64,000 bases of DNA from Isoetes taiwanensis. Its lineage: Eukaryota > Streptophyta > Lycopodiopsida > Isoetales > Isoetaceae. Every line of letters starts with the position of its first letter. Within the stretch, counting starts at the first letter, position 1. A program made the position numbers and the translations under genes. A model generated the notes under the pieces. That model was not told the DNA's origin, did not search any database, and was given only the letters and a program-made list of their open reading frames with translations. The stretch is from positions 372,001 through 436,000 of the forward strand of contig JAJEKV010000217.1 of NCBI GenBank assembly GCA_021234155.1. Direction: 5' to 3'. Below are positions 43,705-55,870 of this stretch, in pieces.

Positions 43705-45327
43705 CTATTGAGCGGTCGGGGATGCTTGTATAGCGTGTGTCACGGATGGACCAGCAGCGGGAGCAGACTGAGTTGCGGGGGCAGACTTTGGACAAGCAGA
43801 AGCGGAGGCAGCAGGGGCAGCATTTGGCTGAGCGGGAGCAGACCGAGTTGTAGGGGCAGATTGCGGAGGATCAGGAGTGGAGGCACCAGGGGTAGCATTT
43901 GGCTGAGCAGGTGCAGCTGCAGCATTTGGTCGACGGCGGGCGTCCCTGACCCTGGCGAACTCCTGCCTGCGTGCCTCCTGTTGCACTGGAGTAAGATCCT
44001 GGCTCACATATAGAGATGTGCCTTTCAGTAACTTGCCCTGTCGCAGTATGGCCTCTCGAACTTGTGCATCCGCAACCGTGAACACCACGACTCGGCTGTG
44101 GCCTGGGCGCTGGACGCTATGCCGGGCTGGTCGCGTAACCTGAACAGGTCTTGGACCAGGAAACGTCATGCACCCAAGGATCTGTGTGTGTATCTTTCGG
44201 GTGAGATTCTCTCCCAGCTCTTCCGGCAGGCCTCGAACTACCAGGTTGTGGCTCCGTCGCCTGCGCTCACGGAGCTCAGCGTCCGGTGAGGGCACTGGCT
44301 CGCTCTGGCCTGGTGGCGGCACGCGTGATGATGGTGCGGCAGGGCGGGGCTGCGGCTGTCGGCGTTCAGGTTGACCAGGTGACCCCAATTGATGTCTTGT
44401 AGGTTTTTGGGCTTGCGGTACTGGTGTGTCATGTGCTGCGGCTTCTGTTCTCTGAAGTCTGGAGCTCAGCTCTTGCAAGGCTTGGTCCTGTCTTGCCATC
44501 TCCCGCGTGCAGTGCCGCCATTGTTCATGCGCCTCTACCTGGAGGCCCTTGCCTTGCTGGGCAACGACAGATCGGAGCTCCTGCATTTCCCGGTCCCGTG
44601 CCAAATCCTTCTCCTGAAGGGCGCTCAGTGCTGCCTGGTTCCAAGGCGGCCTGCAACCTCTGTCTTACAGCGGTAGCCTTCTCAACTTCCAACTGGAGTG
44701 TGGCCTGTGCGCGCCTGCCATGGCATTGGCCTCATCGATCTCGATGCGGAGCTGAGACGTGATTGTAAGTGTCTCACGCACTGCCCGGTCCCTGTCCTGT
44801 CTCGCAGCGTCCAGGGTATCCACGCGAGCCTGCCGATCTCGCTGTCCCTCAGAGTGCACCAAGCGGATGCTGTCGTCCACTCGGTGTGCCTGGGTCTCCA
44901 ACTCAGTGATCTGCTGTTTTGCTATCACCAACTGTCTGCGCAACACGTGGGATGTTGCAGACTCCATCTCCGTCTCCAGGCCCGCAATGCGGGCACTATT
45001 TGCCTCAACCCCAGCTTGGATGGCAGCCCAAGGTTCTGCCAACAGAGGGGGCCCTGTGGGGCCTGAGCAGCCAACTCCCGTCTGCCGAGCCGGGCTGGCT
45101 ATGTGGGCCTTGGCCCGGGCCTCCTTCTTCATGGAGGATGTCTCTCCCTTGCCCATTGCGTCTGCACGGGGCCGCTTCCTTGGTGGCCCTTCTTGGTTTT
45201 CCCAGGCAGGCTCAGCCTGCAGGAGGTCGGCAGGCTGTGCTGGGGTTTGCCTGAGGTGGGGTGCTGTGGTCTGTGGAAGCTCACCTGCTAGGGGTGAGTC
45301 CGGACACTGGGCTGCTTCTGTGGCCAT
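43705..45327 (-). pseudogene. LINE 2 ORF1, coiled coil plus RRM-like domain
   Basis: A protein of about 540 residues, mostly in one frame, broken around 44660 by two compensating shifts. The N-terminus is Pro/Gln-rich with a basic patch (PPRKRPRADAMGKG). The middle is a long coiled coil (IAGLETEMESATSHVLRRQL, EMARQDQALQELSSRLQ). The C-terminal half has an L1 ORF1-type RNA-binding fold: SHNLVVRGLPEELGENL, SRVVVFTVADAQVREAILRQ, LLKGTSLYVSQDLTPVQQEA. It ends in a Pro/Ala-rich tail with repeated SAPAQPNAAPAAS-type units. ORF1 proteins bind LINE RNA as trimers through the coiled coil. The frame starts at the Met of MATEAAQ. Confidence 0.75.
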
Positions 45328-45720
45328 GACTTGGGGTATGGCACGTCAAGCAAGGTTTAGGTAGGCTATGGCAGGGGCTTGTCAGGTCTGGCGGGGCTAG
45401 GCAGGCTGTGGCAGGGCTGTGGCCAGGCTAGGCAAGGCCAAGAGGCAGTTGGTTGGGCTATGGCAATGTCAGGCAAATGTTGGAGCCTAGCTCAACATTA
45501 TTCTGTGCGCTGACTTCCAAAGGCAGTGGGGTCTCTGGCATACAAAATTGCGCTCAGAATCCAATTTGGGGACCAAAAACGTAGGTCAGAGCACCTTTTA
45601 GGGGTTTGGGGGTTTTAGGGCTAGAGAGAGACTGTAAACCCTAGAGAGAGAAAGCCAGAAAGGGGCAAATCAAGGGGGCTCTGGAAAAGAGGGCGCTAGT
45701 GAGAGAGTGAGGGGCACTTG

Positions 45721-46984
45721 AGAGCGACTCGTACAAAGCATTGTTATCTACAATGATGTTTGCTAAGGATTGGCTTGAGAGAAAATTTAGCCTGCTTTGT
45801 GAGAGCTATAGTCCAATGATTTTACTAGAACAGAAGGGGCGATTTAGCTTTGGACATTAGACTTGACAAGAGTGATAAGTTTTCTTACATAACTGGTAGG
45901 CACAATCAAGAATACAGTCGTTGCATACGTTAACTATATAAAAGGTATGAAACTCCCTTTTTTTTTTGCGAAAATATGCGTTTTATATGTAAAAAACAAC
46001 CAGCCGGTAGAAATTCATCGAAAAGTGTCGTGTGACTGTGAATGTTCAGTGACACAGCCATGTATAAATCGTGGCGTCCGCGTCCAAATATGGCATCCGT
46101 GGAAACCACAAATGCAACCATAAGTTGCAAGTTGCACAGACTATTGCGCGCTTGCGGTATGCTGCCGCCGTAGAGTTGTAGCCTTCGCTTGCTGGACAAA
46201 TGCGACATAGAGGATAGAATTTCTTGATATAGATGGTGGACAATGGGATTTTTCGACGAACGTGAAGAAGCTACAACAAAATGGAATATAGGTTGATCCA
46301 ACAATCGATTGAGTGCATGGAGATCGATTGATCAACCATTTTAGGGATACTTGAAGCAGTATCAACAATCTTCTTGCTGGATCCCTACTAGTCTATCGAC
46401 TATCTCTTGCCGGGTCCCTACTAGCCTACCAGCTACATACTTCACTTCTGATTCTATACTTTAATTCTGATTCATTTGATCCATGACCTCTTTTCCAATT
46501 CACATATCAATCGTTCATGGAGAGTTGACCGTATTTCACAATGCAGGAGTTTGCCGAGGTGATAGAGGTTGAGCGTATACGACGTTGGACTGCACATTAT
46601 GCGGCCGCGTTTTGATGGACATGGCCGCCAGGCACACATCGTGGCCGCAAAAGAACATTATGCCGCTGCACATAAAGTACAACTCGCATCTGCAAAAGGA
46701 TACTATGCAGGCGCAACTGACGCCTCGCAGTTGCATGTTGCCCATTTGTATCCTCGAGCGACATCTAACGTCTGCATGTTTATTTGGTTGCTTGCATTTC
46801 AAATGACATGCTTCCGCACCATGTAGATGATGCGGCCGTGCCGGAATTTCATGAAACTGCAAAAAATATGTTTTATACTTCCAAATATATTTTTTGGAAA
46901 AAATGCATACACAAGTTTTGGAAAAAACATTTGAATCTATCCCTAGGCCAATACTTGTCAAACAATATTTAAAATGATTCATGC
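45721..46984. other. Gene-free stretch
   Basis: No supported gene. Two short segments rich in GCGGCCGC/GCCGCA near 46050-46170 and 46600-46840 look distantly alike, but I cannot define a repeat. Confidence 0.4.
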
Positions 46985-48535
46985 TTTAGGTAATAGAAGG
47001 CTTCATACATGAAAGAAACGGCTTGATAAGAACCCTAAGATAAACGACTACTGCCACAAAGGAGGCATCTCCGAATTCATGCACTTCATTGTGTTTCTTG
47101 GATGGAGGGATTTTTTAAAGAATCTTGTGAGAAACCGGCAGCTCATTGTACCACTCAAGTAATTATCTCACTAAATGCGAAGTTTATAACAATTACAAAG
47201 ATTTATGTAATGAGGCTATTGAACGACATGTATGTTACTCTTACCTCACCGTGGTTTGGAAGAAAGAATTTTCACGTGCAACAATTACTAGAAAGCACCA
47301 TATATTCGTTTGTGCTACGAGCTCTGAAATAAAAGCTCAAAGACAGAAGGCAAGATACATCATACTAAAAGTAAGCACTAAACTTCTCGTTGCCTAAACA
47401 ATATTAGGTTTTTTTCTTGAATGTGTTTTCTTTCCAGATGCTTTGAAAGAGAAACTTAACAAGTACAAAGAACAACAATCTCTTGAAAGGAGAAAGTTGA
47501 CTAAAGACGTGCACTAGAGCATCCATTCAGTTATGTATCAATTGTCATTGATGGAATGGACCAGGAAAAAACAACTCTACCACACTCTGTCAATGTGCCC
47601 AAGGATGCTCTACACTTGCATGTCGTATTGTTTTTTTGGAAAGACCAATTAGGTCATCGTGTTATTGAGCCTTTAAACAATATCACTTGTTCCGCATCAG
47701 ATCAAAATCTTACTTAAAGGTGGTAAGGTGGCATTGCTAGGCAAGAAGTATGCCACATCCTTGCATTGGTAGCCAACAAATGGTTATTCAATTCATTCTC
47801 ACCATTTTCAATTTTATTCAGGAATGTGAGCTATTACATGCCATGTTACAAGGTTGAAGATCTATTGTTTTTAACTGGCCAACTAAAAATCAAAAGGAAT
47901 GCGCCGACAAGTTGAAAATCAAATAGCTCAAGAGCAACTCTTGCCTAGCTCAGGCGAAGATAATAGAATGATTTACAAGGGCCGTAGATGCATGGCACAA
48001 CAGGTTGCCCAGTTTCTAGATCTGCCTCTGAGATTTAAAGAGGAATGCTTGTTACTGTCCAGGCTGATGATGATAAGACTCAGAAGCCATTCTGGTTGGT
48101 TCAAGCACTAGAGGTAACACGAGAAGATGGAATTCCTACGCGATTAAAAGTGCACTGTGTCACATTTAAAATGTGACACTGGATGAGAACAAGTGGGGCC
48201 AATGTAGTTAGTGGGCAGTATAATATGGAGATGGTAAAAGCTGGAGTGGGAAAGAGAGAAAATACTAAAGCAAACATGGTACCATAGATCTTGCTAAACT
48301 AAAGGTGCTTGCATATGACTTCATTCTAACTGCTGCTAACACGGATTGGATAAAGCATCCAAAAGAGACGATGGTGAAGATTCATTGGTAGACAGTGACG
48401 ACGTTCAAGTGCATCCAGTTCTTGAGAATGAGGCAGAGGACACGAATAACTTTGATGATCATGGTTTGAACGAGTCAAAGGATGAGATGCATCCTAATTT
48501 AGCTGTAGAATGTAAGTTTATCCAATAAGGTATAT
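46985..48535 (+). pseudogene. Second, different transposase-like pseudogene
   Basis: Remains of a spliced transposase-like gene. Exon-like 47150-47370 reads CEVYNNYKDLCNEAIERHVC, then VVWKKEFSRA and ATSSEIKAQRQKARY. A 67-bp GT-AG intron (47371-47437) follows. The next segment has ALKEKLNKYKEQQSLERRKL and then, in a shifted frame, SYVSIVIDGMDQEKTTLPHS (candidate catalytic Asp near 47550) and LHLHVVLFFWKDQLGHRV. Later come YYMPCYKVEDLLFLTGQ and KPFWLVQALEVTREDG near 48070-48140, then an acidic tail to about 48528. The order Cys-rich/coiled region, Asp block, C-terminal chromatin-like domain recalls the 21-kb transposon's enzyme, but the sequence is clearly different. Many stops; family not assigned. 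Confidence 0.55.
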
Positions 48536-51239
48536 ATATAAAAAGGAAAAAGATTTAATGCAGAGGCAACGTAAAATGTGTTGCATTTTTAACAATTTTG
48601 TAGAGATTTCAAAAACTATGAATGCAATATCTTTTTTGTCTTTCTAGTGCACTATTGTTTCTTTTGTCTATTTTTTTGAATCTTTAAAATTCTTACTGTT
48701 TTTTATACCAAACTAGAGGACTGAAAAGGGGTATCAAATATTTTTGCTTGAAAGTTAAATTCAATTATTCCCCAAAAAATGGTACCTAAAATGTACAAAT
48801 TGTCACATTTGTCACAAATAGACCATGAAAATAGACCTTTTTAAGGGAATTTTAGGGAACCTTTCAAATTCAAAATGCGTTTACAGCAAGTTAGTACATT
48901 CAATTTAAACTTTGTTTTAAGTGGCCATCATCCTACGTGCCATAAGTCCCTCATATACTTTCATTGTTCCAACAATTGTCAAACAACTATGGACCTATAT
49001 ATGCTACTATACCTCATGACATCCAACTCATAATCTAAGACGCATCATATAACTATACTCATAGAGATGAATAACATATTTTTGGGATCTAGCTACACAT
49101 AAAATAACGATCTTGTATGTGAATCATGGAAGGTTATCAGCTGGTATCATGGCTCATTTGGCAAGTACTTTTAGTAGAGGTTTATGCTTAATGGGTCCCA
49201 AAACTTCCTCATAATGCTCTTGGGAAGATATTGATCTGGCTTTATAGCCGAAAGAAAAACTTGTAGAGAAGTTTAACCTGATGCATAGTAGCGCGGATCT
49301 TTCAAGGCAGTCTCCTCACCTAAGTAAGCTCGTTGTACTTCTCAACGTATTCCATTAGTTTGTAAGAAGATTAGGGTGTGTACTAATGGCCTTAGGATCT
49401 CATGCAAACAAAAAACGAGTTTGTTTTCCATGTTATGCGTAGCTAAGCTAAATTGTTTCAAAAAATTGATTAAGATAATATACTAAGGGAATTACATTAT
49501 GAATTTTAGAAATGGGTATGTTGGGAACCGGTATTTGACATCCATTAGCTATGGCCACAGACCCATTGGCTGTCTAACCATTGTAGCAAGCCTCGCAGGA
49601 ACTTATAACTGGGAAAGATGATAGCTTGCCAAAATAGGCATCTCCTCATAAAGAGTTTCTGCTAATCATTTTATAAAAGTCTCCCACATAATTGTTTTTG
49701 CGACAAACATGAAGATCCAACAAACAAATCAGCATCGTATGCAGCCTCCAAGAAAGAACAAATCGAAGGTGTAAATAGAAACAACCATCAACTCCCTAGG
49801 GCCAAATCCGACATAATCGGTTTGAACGTGTTTCTTTTCTTAGAATGTGGAAGGAATAGAACATAATAGAATGGAACATTGAGAATATACAAGGAGGTAG
49901 CATTTGCGTTTAATATTAGTTTTATTGGAGCCAACAAGCATGAATTTACTCCTAATTTAGAGCACATGCATGAGACTAAAAAAACATCCCCTCAGGGAGC
50001 CTTTCGTGTGCAACACCTTCTTTATTGTAAATCCCTATGTTCTGAGTTGCAATCGCCCCATTACTCCCTGAAACTTTGATTACCCCATTTCTCCCCATCC
50101 TCTATTCTTCATTTTCTATTGCAGATCCCCACGTTCTCAATTGTAATCCTCTATTCCTTCCTCATTACCCCTACTATTCCTAACCACCACATTTCTTCTC
50201 ATCCCCCATTATTCATTTTTTATTGTAAATCCCCATGTTCTTAATTGCAATCCCCCTATTACTCACTCATTACCCCCATAACATAGAACAAGAATTTCTC
50301 TTTCCTCAAAAGACTATCCTTTGCTCATCAATTTTCCATTTCCAAAAGAAGGAACTGTGAGGAGGATGTCAGTATGGCTCTCGATGTAAAGGAGTTTTGC
50401 ATGCATTTTCTACTTTGCATGGACGATATGAACATTGCCGAAATGGGCCTTACAACTGATAATAGCACGTAACAATCTGCTGGCTTTTTTTCTTTTACAG
50501 AATATGCAAATGGTTGCAGGTCTGGGCCAACTAACATGGTATGGATGGATCAAACAGTGGCCAAGCTTTTGCTTCGGCAAAGGAATGCTGGCGGCTGCTT
50601 TAAGGTGAAAAACAATAGTAGCCGCATTAAGGTTGCAATCGATTTGAGGTATACTTAAAATATATTTTACTATAAACAGTTGTCACCAGATAGAGCTCTT
50701 TCATTTTTACAACATGTAAATACCTCAACCAATAGACTAGTAAAAAAACATATGAATTTATTCAATACAAATCCCCCTCCCCCTCCCCTCCCCCCTCCCT
50801 CTCCCTCCCTTTTTGGTACAGTATTGGTAGATGAGTGGATTTCCCATTTTTTTAAGGTAATGATGCCATTTATTGAAGACTCATTAATACAAACTAGTAG
50901 GAGACCTATTGAAACTAATAGATAAGGTATAGGTTAACCACATACCTAGTTGCCATTCATAGCTACATGCACCTCCATGCAACTTGATAATCTTCCATAT
51001 AGTACTAAGATAGTTAGCATGAAGCTTATGAACATATAATGAAAATGTCCTTGTTCTAATTGCTCATATCTAATTGTGCTCTGTTACAAAAGATTAACAA
51101 GATACTGTGCATGGAGGGTTGCCCTCCGGTGGCCCGAGAGTGTGTTTTCATATTTCTTGTTGTCGTTTCATTTTCATGGTTCTTGTTGGGTCATTTTATG
51201 TGACAAGGCTTATTAGTGGTTTGAATGGGGGTTTTGTTT
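48536..51239. other. Gene-free AT-rich stretch
   Basis: No supported gene. A C-rich run (CCCCCTCCCCCTCCCCTCC) lies near 50773-50811. Lines 49990-50290 repeat phrases such as TTGTAATCCCC and TTCTCATCCCCCATT, a loose degenerate repeat. Confidence 0.5.
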
Positions 51240-51346
51240 TGTGTTATGAATTGCATATGGACCAAGAAGAGGCTTGTAAAGCTCAGTGCCTAGACCAATT
51301 GGGATTGACGTGATTATGTTCTTTGTCTAAAACATATTAGCCATTC

Positions 51347-52967
51347 ATGAAGAATGGTTTGTGTAGTTACATTAATGGTTTGGGAGGCCTACTGGAGAAC
51401 AAGCTTAGCTCTTGGGCAGAACAAGCACAGGTACGCTCCCAATGCCAAGCTGGTTTCCAAGTTAAACACAATACCTTGGATCACGTGCTCACTCTCCGAT
51501 CCTTGATAGAAAAGGCCAAAGCACCAAACACGTCTTTGTATATAGCATTCATTGACTTTTCAAAGGCATTCGACACAATTCCTAGAAAGGAACTCAGTGA
51601 CAGATTAATTCTGATTGGAGTTCCACAAGATCTAAGGGCAGCAGTATCTCAACTGTATGAGGAGGTTCTAATTAAAGTATCATGGGATACGGATACCAAA
51701 ATCAGGAGCACTATTGGAGTCCGGCAGGGATGTCCGTTATCTCCAACTTTGTTTGGAGTATTCATAGACGAACTAGATGATTGGCTGAGAGCCAAGTCAC
51801 TGGCAGGAACCAAACTAGGCACATATCTCATCCAGCTGCTCTTTTATGCTGATGACGTGGTTCTACTTGCAAGCAGGAAGAACACATTACAAGAACACTT
51901 AGAAAATTTGGAAAGCTTTTGTGACGAGAAAAAGATGAATGTTAATCTGTCAAAATCCAAGATAATGATCTTTGGAACGAGAGACCGACCAGAATTTACA
52001 TATAAGGGACAGGTCCTAGAAACTGTGGACTCATACAAATACCTCGGGATCGACATTGCATCAAATTACAGCTGGAAGAACTGCATTAATAGAAGAGTTT
52101 TCGGAGGGAAGACGGCATTGTACAGCATGCTAGCAAAATGTAACAAGGCCTCCCTTACAGATTGGAACTTGAAGAAAATTCTGTTCAAATGCTTAGTCCA
52201 AACTGTAATACTGTATGGTGCCCCAATTTGGGGACCAGACATCTCTTCACGGGGTATGGACACAAATCGAAAACATCCAAAAGATGTTTCTGAAAACAGA
52301 ACTTGGAATAAGGGCACAAATCCCATATGCTATAATGCTTGCAGAAACCGGTTTGCTCCCGTTGGAATTGGAAGGTCTATACCAAGCTATAAATTTCTAT
52401 AACAGAATTAAAGAGCAAAGCTCAGACAGGCTGTCGCACCAAGCTATGGAGTACTCAGACTGGTCGAAAAACCTGATAGCATGGGCAAAAAAATGGGGCT
52501 TGGACGTTTCGACATGCCCAGCAAACAAGGAAGAGCTCAGAGCCATACTTGAAAAGCTAGCAGTACAAAAGATTTGGGCCGACCCTGGAAAAAGGATGCA
52601 CATATATCAGACAGATGTCAATCACATGGCAACATACGAGTGCCAATCGTATCTAAAGGTAAACTCCTCACCATCTCAAAGGAAACTGATAGCCAGATAC
52701 AGGACAGAATCTCACAGATTGGAGATAGAGTTGGGAAGATGGGCGAAAATTCCAGTTGAAGAACGCATATGTAAAATTTGTCAAGCAGGTCAGATCGAAG
52801 ATGAAAATCATGTTTTTATACATTGCTCCGCATATGAAAGCATCAGGCACAATTATGATATTCAGGCAGAAGATTTCTATTCGCTACTCTCTATAGCACC
52901 AATGACACTAGGGTCATACATAAGAGCGGTGGATACCCACCGCTCCTTACTGCTAAAACTGTAATCC
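51347..52967 (+). pseudogene. LINE 3 reverse transcriptase
   Basis: A 351-codon frame holds the RT domain: QCQAGFQVKHNTLDHVLTLR, YIAFIDFSKAFDTIPRKEL (motif A Asp), GVRQGCPLSPTLFGVFIDEL (motif B), LLFYADDVVLLASRK (catalytic Y-A-D-D near 51850), NVNLSKSKIMIFG and VDSYKYLGIDIASNY (motif E region). A frameshift near 52240 moves the thumb and C-terminus to a second frame ending at 52962-52964. There a Cys/His block, CKICQAGQIEDENHVFIHC (C-x2-C-x9-H-x4-C), lies near the end. The YKYLGI-type motif E and the C-terminal Cys/His block are commoner in non-L1 LINEs. Only one break separates the halves, so it may be rather young. Confidence 0.85.
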
Positions 52968-53016
52968 GATTGTTCATGTGCTCCATGGCCTCTTAGGGCC
53001 CAAGTGAGCATCAGAT

Positions 53017-53017
53017 A

Positions 53018-53100
<83 letters not shown>
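53017..53100 (+). repeat. (ATT)28 microsatellite, LINE 3 tail
   Basis: An uninterrupted trinucleotide run directly after the LINE 3' untranslated region. It probably started as the element's own short-repeat tail and then expanded. Confidence 0.9.
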
Positions 53101-54350
53101 GTGGAAATTGTACCTGTATGAATACATGCTTTCATTTTCTTATGCATACAAACATTAAGAATAGAATAACCAGTGGTAAAAAAAGAGCCAATTCGTGCTT
53201 AGGTAATATAACAATCCCATTTTGAATATGCGCGTTTAAATGCTTTGTTAATGTAGTAATCCCATTTCTATATGCGTGTTTAAGTTGGTTGGTGTCAGTT
53301 AATTTGGGTACAAACCATCAAGAAATTTAACAACATGCTAAAAGCATTTAACATATTAATGGAAAACAAATGCCATTGTTACAATATAATGCCATTGTTG
53401 CAATATGTTATAGCCTATACAACAAGAAGCAGGGACTTATGTCAATCCTCTGCATCAACCCAGACTACAAGCCCAGAACATCTTACCGAATTGTTTCTCA
53501 CTTTAGGGCCTTTGACTGCGTTTTCAGCTTTATGTTATGGCTTCAATACTTTATATGGATAGTGAAATGCTTTTCTATATAAGGAAATGAATATTTGATG
53601 ATGCCTTTCAATTTATGTGAATCAAGAAAACCACTATCAAATATATTGCTTTGCCTCTCGTGTGACCATGCCCTTCAACCTTCAAGGCTTTCAGCTTTGT
53701 AAATGACAGCTGTTGCAAATGGTTACTACCAAGATGAGTAGGGATCTGTTTCTAGCATGGTGCTTATGACTTGAGATCCCTGAGATGAGATGTTTATTAT
53801 TCCTTTTGCTCGTCCTTTACATACCTTATAGCAAGAGGCGTCATCACTGCATGTTTTGCATCAATACATTCTATGCCTTCTATTATGTGCATGTAGACAA
53901 AAGCCATGAACATACTTTTTATGGACCATCCATGCATTCTCGTCTCGTCTCATCTAGCAATATGGTTCTTAAGGTGTAGTGAACGAAGGTTGCTGGTATT
54001 TCAAAGTGGTTGCTAGAAAAATTGCATTGCACATTGTCTAAAAAATTTATGCTCCATTCTAGAGAAAGACTTGGGGACTCGAAAAGGAAGGAAATGGTGG
54101 GGGAAAATGTGTATATATATACCATAAAAAAGCATGGAACGTCACAGTTGAAGCACTATTCCAAAACTTAGAGCATATTTGTCAGATGAAATATATCAAC
54201 TCCCTCGTCGAACACTTGCGTGAATAATTCAAGATAACTAAATTTTTACGCTCATTGTCTAAAGATGGATCCTATTCAAATTAGGAGGCTATCTGCAATC
54301 AAGGATCCTATAATTGAAACACATAACAAACATAGTTTTGTCGCCTTAGT
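53101..54350. other. Gene-free AT-rich stretch
   Basis: No supported gene, RNA or structured repeat. Confidence 0.5.
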
Positions 54351-54425
54351 GGGCCTTGGGCCTGGGGTCTTAAAAGGCGTGGGCCTTGGGCCTGGGGTCT
54401 TAAAAGGCGTGGGCCTGTGGTCTTA
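54351..54425 (+). repeat. 31-bp tandem duplication
   Basis: GTGGGCCTTGGGCCTGGGGT plus CTTAAAAGGC occurs twice, followed by a shortened third unit (GTGGGCCTGTGGTCTTAAA). Confidence 0.8.
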
Positions 54426-55870
54426 AATCAACTATATTTGCATAAATCACGAGAGCAGTAGTTTGACCCGCTTAATCCATTGGTCGACGAACTTATCGAG
54501 ACAAACGTGAAAACAACGAGTTAAGCAGCCCAGCAAACAATTTACTCATTACTGGGCTTTAAGAATGGCTGTAGCCTCTTGGGCTTTACGCATGGCCGAG
54601 AATCTATTGGGCTTTAAGCATAACCAATTTCCTTCACGTCTGGTTGCTTTGAGCACCGGATTTGACCAAAAAGTCTAGGATCTGGGTGCCCCATAGTGTA
54701 TCTAGTTGCTCCACAGCGTCAAATTTGGGCGTATTTGGCAAAAATGTACCTAAAATGAGCATGAAGAGTAGAAGAGCCGCCATGGCCATCGATTGCTGCC
54801 GAAATAGACCAAACCAGAGGGAAAATGGTGGATATGTAAAAATGATGGAGAGTCCATGTGTCAAGCCAATAACAATTGAATCAAAATATTAAAAGATCCA
54901 GAAAATTATCTTGATATTCTCTTAGAGATTATATGATAATCTTCAGCTACCCCAAGTTCCACATTATAACCTATCTTTGATCCAACATCTATAAAGGGTC
55001 AACTCATGATAAATTGCAAGCTCATGATTTAAAGCAAATCGTTAGCTCGTGATAAATTACAAGACTCATGATTTAAGGACTGATATCATGTCTTATAAGA
55101 ATTAATTTGTTATATGGACCAAATTGGACCTGATTGAATTGCAAACACAAAGAATTTGAACAACATATTTCATTGGAAGCTAAAATTCCAGCTCGTAATA
55201 GTAGGCACACTTAACTCCGTTAGGAACTACATTTAACTCCGTTAGGAACTAAACCTAATTGTTAAGTGAGAAAGGGGTAACAACGTAGTTGGGTTATTAA
55301 TCTTTTCATAAGAAAATTCACATTCCTCTTTGAACATCTAGAGTAGCCTGAGGCTCTTAATAGTCAAAAGTGTTTGGGTTGCCCCAGGCAAACCCTTGCT
55401 CATGTGGATTTCTGGTATATTCTAAGTGTATGCTGGAATATACCTAGGATATGCTGGAAACTGCTCCAGACTTGTTGTTCATTATAAAATGGCAGTCACC
55501 TGCGCTGTGGATCACTGTGGTTTGAACCGCCTAATCGACGAGATATACCAGAGCATCGGGCTATGGCGACCCCCAAGAGGCGAAGCCCTCCAAGTTTGGC
55601 AGCTACAGAGGCAATAAAAGAGCATTGCAAAAAGCCTCGTTGGACTTGTCCAGGACTAGCCTCGCCTTTGGAGCAGGAAGTGTGCTTATTAGGCAACCAC
55701 TTCAAGTGCTACAGGAGTTGGAATCAAAGGCAAGCTCGTTTTTGATATAAAACAAGGACATTAATCATTATCGCGGCGAGTCAAAAAACACGTCTTATAC
55801 AGAAATTTTTTAGAATGCTAGAAGCAGAGTACCACGAGGCAAGGAGGTAAAGCAATCTTCAACAACATTA
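54426..55870. other. Gene-free stretch before LINE 4
   Basis: No supported gene. A 24-bp motif containing TTAACTCCGTTAGGAACT is duplicated near 55209-55253. Short frames near 55430-55750 have no family signature; they may be part of the decayed LINE or of its target. Confidence 0.4.

Larger units (their letters stand above)
42138..45720 (-). mobile_element. L1-type LINE 2, 5' part only
   Basis: A GC-rich non-LTR element on the - strand. A 5' leader (about 45720-45330, with AAACCCTAGAGAG repeats) is followed by ORF1 (45327-43705), the ORF2 endonuclease (about 43695-42830) and the start of the endonuclease-RT linker (down to 42138). It is cut off before RT by the gypsy element and is interrupted by a GTAC-rich insert at 42290-42570. 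Its base composition differs sharply from the AT-rich DNA to its right. Confidence 0.8.
51240..53100 (+). mobile_element. LINE 3: non-LTR element 3' half with (ATT)n tail
   Basis: A 5'-truncated non-LTR retrotransposon. It holds the RT and C-terminal region (51347-52967) and ends in about 28 ATT units (53017-53100). The endonuclease is missing. The microsatellite tail differs from the poly(A) of the L1-type LINE at 57 kb, so it belongs to another clade. Confidence 0.8.

Noticed and set aside
44698-45364. Long + strand frames rich in Cys/Ser/Arg
   Set aside because: Antisense to the GC-rich LINE ORF1; GC-rich DNA has few stops.
54634-54892. Pair of overlapping 76-codon frames on opposite strands
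   Set aside because: Neither has a motif; a hydrophobic stretch alone is not evidence of a gene.
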